DNA of 5,854 bases from Saprospiraceae bacterium (GTDB lineage Bacteria; Bacteroidota; Bacteroidia; Chitinophagales; Saprospiraceae). The notes under the pieces are model-generated. The model worked only from the letters and a program-made list of their open reading frames with translations, did not search any database and was not told the DNA's origin. The position numbers and the translations under genes are program-made. Shown in pieces: positions 1 to 4,630 of this stretch (positions are counted from its first letter, which is position 1; the number at the start of each line of letters is the position of its first letter). The stretch is from contig WGBN01000312.1 in NCBI GenBank assembly GCA_015494245.1, positions 1 to 5,854 of the forward strand. Direction: 5' to 3'.

Positions 1-687
1 CCCGATGACTTAGACCTGCTCGGCCCCGATCGCACCCTCTGCGAAGAGCCGCCTTACAGCCTTTCGGCAAATGCCGGGCGCCCCCTGCTCTCCTACCTCT
101 GGAGCGATGGCAGCACGGCGCCGGAACTGGAGGTCAACAACTCGGGCACGTACAGCCTGGAGGCCTCTGACGGTTATTGCACCTTGCGCGATACGGTGGA
201 GCTGACTTTCCTCCAGGATTTGCTCACCGAGGGCCCGCCACTCACTTTGCCGGCGGACACTACGGTTTGCGAACAACATCTGCCTTATGTTTTGGCGCCT
301 TACAGTCCATACACGGAAATACCTCCGCAACAACTCTGGCAGGCGGGCAGCTATGCAGTGGAGGCGGAGGTCTTTGGCTGCCCCTTCCTCGAAAACTTTG
401 AACTTAGTCTCAGCGATTGCCGCTCGCGCATCTACATGCCCACGGCCTTTTCTCCAAACGGAGACGGTCTCAACGATCAATTTTTGCCGCAAGGCAAAGA
501 CTACGAGGGCATAGAGTTGCAAGTCTATGACCGCTGGGGCGGCCTGCTGTACTCCACCCGCAAAGCGCCTTTCGCCTGGGATGGGGGCGATGCCTCTGCC
601 GGCCTCTATACCTGGCTGTTCAGATATTTGAATACCTTGTCGGGGGAGGAAGAGGTGTTGAGTGGGGAGGTGAATTTGGTGAGGTGA
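1..687 (+). CDS. Secreted/surface protein with T9SS type B (gliding motility-associated, CHU_C) C-terminal domain; 5' end outside window
   Basis: The frame is open from the first base, so only the last 228 residues are visible and the start lies upstream. Residues about 141-228 match the gliding motility-associated C-terminal domain: an RIYMPTAFSPNGDGLND block at 143-159, then VYDRWGGLLYST, a WDGG turn, SAGLYTW, and a terminal GEVNLVR. Family knowledge: this domain sends proteins through the type IX secretion system of Bacteroidota, often to the cell surface. Before it are two cysteine-bearing beta-rich modules of the kind common in these proteins. The first (about 8-70) has the usual YLWSDGST...SGTYSLEASDGYC pattern. 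The second (about 81-140) begins similarly (DTTVC) but seems to lack the central W-x-DGST strand, so it may be degenerate. The substrate or ligand of the whole protein cannot be inferred from this tail. The last codons run into G-rich low-complexity sequence that continues past the TGA. Confidence 0.93.
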   Translation, partial: PDDLDLLGPDRTLCEEPPYSLSANAGRPLLSYLWSDGSTAPELEVNNSGTYSLEASDGYCTLRDTVELTFLQDLLTEGPPLTLPADTTVCEQHLPYVLAPYSPYTEIPPQQLWQAGSYAVEAEVFGCPFLENFELSLSDCRSRIYMPTAFSPNGDGLNDQFLPQGKDYEGIELQVYDRWGGLLYSTRKAPFAWDGGDASAGLYTWLFRYLNTLSGEEEVLSGEVNLVR

Positions 688-696
688 AATTCGGTT

Positions 697-750
697 GAAT
701 CGGGGAAATCGGTGAAAGTGGCGGAATCGGGGAAATTGGCGGAATCGGGG
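697..750. repeat. Degenerate GAATCGGGGAAAT direct repeat, about 26-27 nt period
   Basis: The 13-mer GAATCGGGGAAAT occurs at 697-709 and again at 724-736, with a third partial copy (GAATCGGGG) at 742-750. The spacers GGTGAAAGTGGCG and TGGCG are related to the core, so the block is a degenerate tandem array. It starts only ten bases after the stop codon of the T9SS gene. No coding or known regulatory role is visible. Confidence 0.7.
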
Positions 751-755
751 GCTGG

Positions 756-783
756 TTTATCGTTTATCGTGTATCGTGTATCG
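756..783. repeat. Four tandem 7-mers, T[T/G]TATCG
   Basis: There are two copies of TTTATCG (756-769) followed directly by two copies of TGTATCG (770-783). The period is exact, and the variant copies are grouped in adjacent pairs, as expected from slippage duplication. It lies in the convergent gap between the T9SS gene and cnoX. Function unknown. Confidence 0.8.
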
Positions 784-830
784 TTGGTTTGTTGTTTAGT
801 TGGGTTATTGAGGAGTGGCGGGGTTGTGAT

Positions 831-906
831 GTGACGAACGTGACGATCGTGACAATCGTAACGCGTGACAGACGTGAAGAACGTAACAGACGTGATAAAT
901 GTAAGC
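831..906. repeat. 9-nt tandem repeat, block 1 (consensus GTGACRAAC)
   Basis: Eight consecutive units start with GTGA or GTAA. Seven are 9 nt long and the fourth (858-864, GTAACGC) is 7 nt. A partial GTAAGC follows at 901-906. Positions 1, 2 and 4 (G, T, A) are constant and most differences are transitions. The same unit returns in blocks at 975-1041 and 1100-1133. The minus-strand reading frame across it gives only a VTFVTFVT-type repeat peptide, so I treat it as non-coding. Confidence 0.82.
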
Positions 907-922
907 AGCTTAGTCCCACTAA

Positions 923-962
923 AAAAATCTGTGTAATCCAAAAATCTGTGTAATCTGTGATT
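923..962. repeat. 16-bp direct repeat AAAAATCTGTGTAATC, 17-nt period
   Basis: The 16-mer AAAAATCTGTGTAATC is at 923-938 and is repeated exactly at 940-955, followed by a partial TCTGTGATT. From memory, similar CTGTGTAATC strings are common in intergenic DNA of environmental bacterial genomes, but that is recollection and not checked. No gene lies here. Confidence 0.78.
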
Positions 963-974
963 CTGCCGAAGAGC

Positions 975-1041
975 GTGATGGACGTGATGAACGTAACAAA
1001 CGTGACGAACGTGACGCGTGACAGGCGTGACAATCGTAGCC
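975..1041. repeat. 9-nt tandem repeat, block 2
   Basis: Seven units of the GTGACRAAC family: 975, 984, 993, 1002, 1011, 1018 and 1027. The fifth (1011-1017, GTGACGC) is again the 7-nt short form, and a partial GTAGCC follows at 1036. The stretch 1000-1035 matches 1098-1133 in block 3 with three differences by eye, so the blocks share a history beyond the unit itself. Confidence 0.82.
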
Positions 1042-1064
1042 CTATCATGCCCGAATACGGCCCC

Positions 1065-1088
1065 CTTAGCGCCTTAGCGTCTTAGCGA
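1065..1088. repeat. Three tandem 8-mers, CTTAGCG[C/T/A]
   Basis: CTTAGCGC, CTTAGCGT and CTTAGCGA follow each other without a gap. Only the last base of each unit varies. The array sits between blocks 2 and 3 of the 9-nt repeat. No function can be assigned. Confidence 0.8.
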
Positions 1089-1099
1089 GAAATAAAAAC

Positions 1100-1133
1100 G
1101 TGACGAACGTGACGCGTGACGGGCGTAGCAATC
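1100..1133. repeat. 9-nt tandem repeat, block 3
   Basis: Four units: GTGACGAAC, the 7-nt short form GTGACGC, GTGACGGGC and GTAGCAATC. The order (full unit, short unit, G-rich unit, CAATC unit) is the same as in block 2 at 1002-1035. This block is therefore a copy of part of block 2, or both come from a common source. Confidence 0.8.
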
Positions 1134-1182
1134 AGAGCTCAACCAAGCTGGAATAGGGACTCAAGGGCATAGCTGTAAATTC

Positions 1183-1209
1183 ACCACGGAGTGCACGGGG
1201 TTCACGGAG
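1183..1209. repeat. Three degenerate 9-mers around CACGGAG
   Basis: ACCACGGAG, TGCACGGGG and TTCACGGAG are adjacent with an exact 9-nt period. The phase and sequence differ from the GTGACRAAC family, so this is a separate array. It lies about 40 bp from the hairpin array downstream of cnoX. No function can be assigned. Confidence 0.72.
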
Positions 1210-1248
1210 AGGTCATTTCCCCCACGCGATGCGAAGCGAGCGTAAAAT

Positions 1249-1318
1249 CACATTAGAGCCGCAAGGCTCCACATTAGAACGCGAAGCGTTCCACATTAGA
1301 ACGCAAAGCGTTCCACAT
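1249..1318 (-). repeat. Array of three small hairpins directly downstream of cnoX (repeat-derived 3' UTR)
   Basis: Three units of 21-22 nt each start with CACATTAGA (overlapping the stem by GA) and contain a perfect stem-loop. The stems are GAGCC-GCAA-GGCTC (1256-1269), GAACGC-GAA-GCGTTC (1277-1291) and GAACGC-AAA-GCGTTC (1299-1313). A fourth partial unit (CACATTTAA, 1314-1322) overlaps the cnoX stop codon. Read as cnoX mRNA, the message would enter three consecutive hairpins right after its TAA. There is no U-run behind them, so a classical intrinsic terminator is not supported. A REP-like role in mRNA 3'-end stability or in separating converging transcripts is possible but inferred. Confidence 0.82.
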
Positions 1319-2104
1319 TTAATACAGCGCCATATCAAACCTCCACCGATACTCTTTCGTCAAGGGGTTGTCGTTGCCCCAGAGTCTGAAAAGGGCGATG
1401 GCTGCGCGGCGGGCCAGTTCATTGGCTTCTTTTTTGTCGCTTTCCACGGCGCTGATGAGGGCTTTGATGGCTGTTTCGCCATCTCCTTCTTTGAGGGCAT
1501 CTTTGGCGATGAGCATGGCGGCGATGGCGGGAGTTCTTTCCGTGGGTTCGTATTCGACCAGTTCTAAGAGGGTGAGGATGTCCTGGGCTGTGTCGTATTC
1601 TTCATCGGAGGCCTGGATGTCTTCTGCCAGTTGGCGGGCGCGTTCGGGCTCGTCGAACAAGAGATGGCGGGCCAGGGCCAGGCGGGCCCTTTTGTCCTGC
1701 GGGTGAGATTTGACGAAAGTCTCTAACAAATCCCGGATATGCGGGTCGGGAAACCCGTTTTCCCGTTCGAGTATGCTTTGCAGGGCCTGCTTTTCTTCAC
1801 TGGGGATGTTTTGGTCCAGCCACTTTTCGATCATGCCGCGGGGCAGGGCGCCGGCAAATTCCGCTACGGGCTTTCCGTCCACAAAGAGCTTGACGTTGGG
1901 GATGCTCCGGATGTGGTATTGGCGTGCGATATCCTGCTCTTCTTCAGTGTTGACCTTGACGAGTTCCCAACGGTCTTTTTGCTCGGCTGCGAGTTGCTCA
2001 ATGACAGGGCCCAGTACGCGGCAGGGGCCACACCAGGGGGCCCAAAAGTCAACAACTACCGGTACCTCATAACTGCGTTCTATGACGTCTTCTTGAAAAT
2101 TCAT
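1319..2104 (-). CDS. cnoX: CnoX/YbbN-like thioredoxin-TPR co-chaperone
   Basis: This 261-residue protein starts with a thioredoxin fold. VVVDFWAPWCGPC places the redox pair at C25 and C28, and the cis-proline is P69 in RSIPN. A helical TPR-type C-terminus follows (about 117-255) and ends in the family-typical NPLTKEYRWRFDMALY. Family knowledge: CnoX proteins combine a holdase activity with redox protection of substrates and hand clients to GroEL/ES or DnaK in the cytoplasm. E. coli CnoX lost its CXXC, whereas this copy keeps it as in Caulobacter, so disulfide reductase activity is expected. The start is well fixed: an in-frame TAA lies seven codons upstream (2123-2125) with no alternative start between. 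The best upstream -7-like match (AACCTTTG, reverse of 2128-2135) lacks the leading T and a -33 partner, so I do not call a promoter. It is divergent from the CBS genes, and its stop codon lies in a hairpin repeat. Confidence 0.92.
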   Translation of the reverse strand: MNFQEDVIERSYEVPVVVDFWAPWCGPCRVLGPVIEQLAAEQKDRWELVKVNTEEEQDIARQYHIRSIPNVKLFVDGKPVAEFAGALPRGMIEKWLDQNIPSEEKQALQSILERENGFPDPHIRDLLETFVKSHPQDKRARLALARHLLFDEPERARQLAEDIQASDEEYDTAQDILTLLELVEYEPTERTPAIAAMLIAKDALKEGDGETAIKALISAVESDKKEANELARRAAIALFRLWGNDNPLTKEYRWRFDMALY

Positions 2105-2214
2105 GGGGCGTTTTTTGTCCTGTTAAACAAAGGTTCTGTCTGAAGTTCCTTCACTACGGTATAGAACAGTTGAAGGCCGTGAAGGTTTTAATACTAAAGG
2201 GCCTCTGCTCCGCT

Positions 2215-2232
2215 TCCTGATAAAAATCAGGA
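2215..2232. other. Short perfect hairpin in the divergent promoter region
   Basis: TCCTGAT (2215-2221) and ATCAGGA (2226-2232) form a perfect 7-bp stem with an AAAA loop. It lies about 20 bp upstream of the -33 element proposed for the CBS genes and 110 bp upstream of cnoX. There is no T-run right after the stem on either strand, so it is not a convincing terminator. An operator or a leader structure for cnoX are the other options, both unproven. Confidence 0.45.
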
Positions 2233-2252
2233 TTTGTATTGATACTTATCAC

Positions 2253-2282
2253 TTGCTATGGCGGCGGAGGGGCTTACTTTTG
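2253..2282 (+). promoter_or_regulatory. Candidate Bacteroidota-type promoter for the CBS gene pair
   Basis: TTG at 2253-2255 and TACTTTTG at 2275-2282 are separated by 19 bp. This fits the Bacteroidota housekeeping pattern of a -33 TTG/TTTG and a -7 TAnnTTTG box. A start site near 2288-2290 would leave a leader of about 50 nt before the first CBS gene. The match is by eye and no transcription data are available. Confidence 0.55.
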
Positions 2283-2297
2283 AAGCACAGGAATCAC

Positions 2298-2345
2298 ATG
2301 AGAAAAGCAGAGGTGATTGTTGATACGCAAAAATCAGACTTATGA
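2298..2345 (+). CDS. Possible 15-codon leader peptide (uORF) overlapping the CBS gene start
   Basis: ATG at 2298 opens a 15-residue frame (MRKAEVIVDTQKSDL). Its TGA at 2343-2345 overlaps the ATG of the CBS gene in an ATGA arrangement, the usual layout for translational coupling. An AGGA sits five bases before its ATG. Against it, the frame is very short, Bacteroidota rarely depend on Shine-Dalgarno sequences, and the predicted transcript start is only about ten bases upstream. It could be chance. Confidence 0.25.
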   Translation: MRKAEVIVDTQKSDL

Positions 2346-2791
2346 ATACAAGTGCTCCCGTTTCGACGATTATGACGACCCAACTGCTGACGCTGCATCC
2401 CGATGATTCTTTTCAGGCAGTGAAGAAGTTGTTTGAGGAAAAGGATTTTCACCACCTGCCCGTGGTCGAACCCGGTGGCAGACTCGTGGGCATCATCAGC
2501 AAAGAAGACCTCTACAAAGTCGCTTATATCCTTACGCTGAATACCACCGGCCCCACTTACTCCCTCAAGCAAATGGAAAGCCTTACAGCCAAAGATATGA
2601 TGACCAGGTACCCCATCTTTCTGGACCCGGATGACAGCATTGGCCTGGCAGCAGACATCTTTCTGGCCAATAAATTTCACGCCTTACCCATTGTGGAAGA
2701 CGACACCCTCGTGGGCATTGTTACGACCCATGATTTGTTGCGCTATAGCTTTATGGATGTAGAGCATCCCAAGGCGGCAGAAGGGAAATGA
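2342..2791 (+). CDS. Tandem CBS-domain (Bateman module) protein, first of a paralogous pair
   Basis: The 149-residue protein is almost wholly two CBS domains (about 7-62 and 82-136) with no attached enzyme, channel or DNA-binding domain. Each CBS domain has the HxLPhV strand (H38-V42 and H113-V118) and ends in G-h-h-[S/T]-x-x-D (G50...D56 and G125...D131). In this family that Ser/Thr and Asp usually contact the ribose and phosphate of AMP, ADP, ATP or related nucleotides. Stand-alone CBS proteins act as soluble sensors that bind and modulate a partner, and the partner is not identifiable here. The start is fixed by an in-frame TGA at 2321-2323 and the lack of another start codon. The next gene, 22 bp downstream, is a clear paralog, so the two probably form heterodimers or arose by tandem duplication. 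A Bacteroidota-type promoter lies about 60 bp upstream. Confidence 0.9.
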   Translation: MNTSAPVSTIMTTQLLTLHPDDSFQAVKKLFEEKDFHHLPVVEPGGRLVGIISKEDLYKVAYILTLNTTGPTYSLKQMESLTAKDMMTRYPIFLDPDDSIGLAADIFLANKFHALPIVEDDTLVGIVTTHDLLRYSFMDVEHPKAAEGK

Positions 2792-2813
2792 ATCCTTGTA
2801 AATAAAGACTACC

Positions 2814-3245
2814 ATGGAAATAGACATGACCCGACCGGTACGCGACCTCATGGCCAAAGACCTGATCGTCCTGGGCCCCTACGAGCCCGTAAGCGCTGTG
2901 GCGGATGCCTTTAAGCGTCACGATATCCACCATCTTCCGGTAGTGGATGAAGAAGGCCGCTTGGAGGGCATGGTCAGCAAATCGGATTTTTTGAAAATTT
3001 CTCATGGATTTACGCTCTTTCATACCGACAACAGGGAGGAGTATGACAGGGCCTTGTATGAATCCTTACTTGTCAAAGACATCATGACGAGAAACCTCGC
3101 TGTCATAGCTCCCGAGGACAGCGTCCGCAAGGCTGCCGATATCTTTCGCGAGAACCTTTTCCATGCTCTGCCTGTTGTTAATGGTAGCGGTAAGCTCGTG
3201 GGAATTTTGACAACCTATGACCTTTTGACTTATGCTTACCGCTGA
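2814..3245 (+). CDS. Tandem CBS-domain (Bateman module) protein, second of a paralogous pair
   Basis: This 143-residue protein has the same architecture as its upstream neighbour: CBS domains at about 9-62 and 87-140. The nucleotide-binding signatures G52-M-V-S-K-S-D58 and G130-I-L-T-T-Y-D136 are both intact. Shared strings such as HHLPVV, KDxMTR, AADIF, FHALPhV and TYDLL/THDLL show common descent, while the linker (about 63-86) is acidic and quite different from the other copy. Divergence is too great for a very recent duplication. An in-frame TAA at 2799-2801 limits the start. ATG 2814 is chosen, although the second ATG four codons later (2826) is also possible. It is probably cotranscribed with the upstream gene. 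A strong inverted repeat starts nine bases after its stop, ahead of the desaturase. Confidence 0.9.
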   Translation: MEIDMTRPVRDLMAKDLIVLGPYEPVSAVADAFKRHDIHHLPVVDEEGRLEGMVSKSDFLKISHGFTLFHTDNREEYDRALYESLLVKDIMTRNLAVIAPEDSVRKAADIFRENLFHALPVVNGSGKLVGILTTYDLLTYAYR

Positions 3246-3253
3246 TTTCTCGG

Positions 3254-3288
3254 AAATTCCGTAAAATGCGCCCGTTTTTACGGAATTT
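3254..3288 (+). promoter_or_regulatory. Perfect 13-bp inverted repeat between CBS pair and desaturase (terminator/attenuator or operator)
   Basis: AAATTCCGTAAAA (3254-3266) pairs exactly with TTTTACGGAATTT (3276-3288) across a 9-nt loop, TGCGCCCGT. The downstream bases AAATTTTCTTTC are U-rich in RNA but not a clean U-run, so this may be a weak terminator for the CBS genes. The stem ends 12 nt before the desaturase ATG, so the same hairpin could hinder or regulate translation or readthrough there. As DNA, the palindrome could be an operator. The sequence alone does not separate these options. I found no TAnnTTTG box in this gap. Confidence 0.7.
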
Positions 3289-3300
3289 AAATTTTCTTTC

Positions 3301-4413
3301 ATGACACAAGTACAGATCAAGTACAAGTTCCCCAACAAGAGGGAGCAGGCAGAGTTCTTTTCTACCCTTAAAGCGCGTATTGCCGATTATTTTGAAGCCA
3401 ACAACACCACTCGTTATGGAGATTGGCGCATGGTTCTGAAAACCATCGCCATGCTGGCTATTTTTTTCGTGCCTTATGGCCTGATGGTATCGGGTGTTGT
3501 AAGCGCTACCTGGGGTATGTATCTGCTTTGGTTGGTGATGGGCTTCGGTATGGCCGGCATCGGCATGGGAGTGATGCACGATGCCAACCACGGCTCCTAC
3601 TCCCGCAAAAAATGGGTGAATCGCATGCTGGGCAAGACCTCCAATCTGGTAGGTGCCCAAGCCAGCATGTGGAAGGTGCAGCACAACGTCTTGCACCACA
3701 CCTACACCAACGTGCAAGGCGCCGATGACGACATCCGGCCGCCGGCAAAATTGCTGCGCTTTTCGCCTCATGCCAAGTATTATAAAATCCATCGCTTTCA
3801 GCATTTATACGCCTGGCTCTTTTATGGAGTATCAACGCTCGCATGGGTCATTTCTAAAGATTTTGTCAACCTCTTCAACTACAAAAAGCGGGGACTTATC
3901 AAGGGCAAAAAGCGTTTCCGCAAAGAGTTTATCAGTTTGTTGGGCTGGAAGGGCTTTTACTTTTTCTACATTTTGGTCTTGCCGATGTTGATTTTGCCGG
4001 TACCTCCCGCCTTTGTTGTGCTCGGCTTTATCAGCATGCACTTCATCACGGGCATCACTTTGAGCATTGTCTTTCAAACGGCCCATGTCGTGCCCCAGGC
4101 AGCGTTTCCCCTTCCCGATGAGCAGGGCAAAATGAAAGACCACTGGGCCATCCACCAACTGCTGACGACAGCCAACTTTAAGACCCGCCGCTGGGTCTCC
4201 TGGTATATCGGAGGTCTGGACTACCAGGTGGAGCACCACCTGTTTTCGCACATTTCCCACATCCACTACCGCAAGATATCGAAAATCGTTGCCAGGACGG
4301 CCAAAGAGTTCAATCTGCCCTATCATCGCCTGCCTTCATTCCGCTCTGCCATCAAGGCGCATTTCCAATTGCTGAAGGAGTTGGGTAAAGGGCCGCAGCC
4401 GGCTATGGGGTAG
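3301..4413 (+). CDS. Membrane fatty-acid desaturase (acyl-lipid/acyl-CoA type, COG3239-like)
   Basis: This 370-residue integral membrane di-iron desaturase carries all three histidine boxes: H93-DAN-H97 (HX3H), H128-NVL-H132-H133 (HX3HH) and Q309-VE-H312-H313 (QX2HH). They are followed by further histidines H317, H320 and H322. Hydrophobic spans lie at about 45-67, 70-92, 163-180 and 215-257, giving the usual arrangement with the boxes on the cytoplasmic face. Family knowledge: such enzymes insert a double bond into a fatty acyl chain using O2 and electrons from ferredoxin or a similar donor. Gln in the third box is typical of front-end desaturases and bacterial relatives, but regiospecificity cannot be read from it. 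No cytochrome b5 domain is present. In-frame TAA at 3262-3264 with no other start codon before 3301 supports the ATG. It may be cotranscribed with the CBS genes or controlled by the hairpin just upstream. Confidence 0.92.
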   Translation: MTQVQIKYKFPNKREQAEFFSTLKARIADYFEANNTTRYGDWRMVLKTIAMLAIFFVPYGLMVSGVVSATWGMYLLWLVMGFGMAGIGMGVMHDANHGSYSRKKWVNRMLGKTSNLVGAQASMWKVQHNVLHHTYTNVQGADDDIRPPAKLLRFSPHAKYYKIHRFQHLYAWLFYGVSTLAWVISKDFVNLFNYKKRGLIKGKKRFRKEFISLLGWKGFYFFYILVLPMLILPVPPAFVVLGFISMHFITGITLSIVFQTAHVVPQAAFPLPDEQGKMKDHWAIHQLLTTANFKTRRWVSWYIGGLDYQVEHHLFSHISHIHYRKISKIVARTAKEFNLPYHRLPSFRSAIKAHFQLLKELGKGPQPAMG

Positions 4414-4489
4414 ATAGAGCTTTCTTAAAAAAGTTGCCTTATACCCTGCGACTCCTTCGCATTTTTCTGGCCTTCCGCGCCCCCGGCCC

Positions 4490-4548
4490 CCTGCCTGCCT
4501 GCCGATGCCTCGGAGTTCGGCCCTGCTCACTTACCGGCAGCAGGCAGG
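4490..4548. repeat. Long imperfect inverted repeat (CCTGCCTG / CAGGCAGG) in the convergent gap
   Basis: CCTGCCTGCCTGCCG at 4490-4504 pairs with CGGCAGCAGGCAGG at 4535-4548, with one unpaired base, giving a 14-bp GC-rich stem around a 30-nt loop. The left arm is a short CCTG/CTGC tandem run. The structure lies 77 bp after the desaturase stop and could act for either converging gene. The long loop and lack of a U-run make an intrinsic terminator unlikely. The 76 bases before it (4414-4489) contain nothing I can name. Confidence 0.5.
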
Positions 4549-4614
4549 CTAAAGGGGTGGCCCACCCGCGTTTTGCCACCCGCGCCCCCTGCCCTAAAGG
4601 GGCGGGCCACCCGC
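4549..4614. repeat. 21-bp direct repeat, two copies (CTAAAGGGG...CCACCCGC)
   Basis: The 21-mers at 4549-4569 and 4594-4614 differ at two positions only (T/C at the tenth and C/G at the thirteenth base). Each is internally near-palindromic (GGGTGGCCCACCC-like in the first copy, GGCGGGCCACCCGCC in the second). Between them lies GTTTTGCCACCCGCG, a further partial echo. It is contiguous with the hairpin cluster that follows. Confidence 0.65.
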
Positions 4615-4630
4615 CTCCTTTGGAAAATGG

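Noticed and set aside
764..1048. Minus-strand frames of 94 and 111 codons in the T9SS-cnoX gap
   Set aside because: They translate the tandem repeats into VTFVTFVTFITS- and PDSANFPDSATF-type strings, with no domain or start context. They are repeat-generated frames, not genes.
831..1133. CRISPR array
   Set aside because: The units are 9 nt, directly adjacent and degenerate, with no spacers of constant length and no cas gene.
1229..1567. Plus-strand frame of 112 codons starting in the hairpin array
   Set aside because: It is antisense to cnoX and begins in repeat DNA. No plausible domain.
2148..2185. CCTTCAC / GTGAAGG inverted repeat (7 bp, 24-nt loop) plus a TGAAGG direct repeat upstream of cnoX
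   Set aside because: The stem is short, the loop long, and several GAAG/CTTC words nearby allow many equivalent pairings. Too weak to call an operator or riboswitch.
3178..3804. Minus-strand frame of 208 codons opposite the desaturase
   Set aside because: It is antisense to a clear desaturase reading frame. Its histidine-rich look is a mirror of the plus-strand codons and it matches no family I know.
4414..4440. Intrinsic terminator after the desaturase (CTTTCTTAAAAAAG)
   Set aside because: The AT-only stem has a mismatch, almost no loop and no following U-run.
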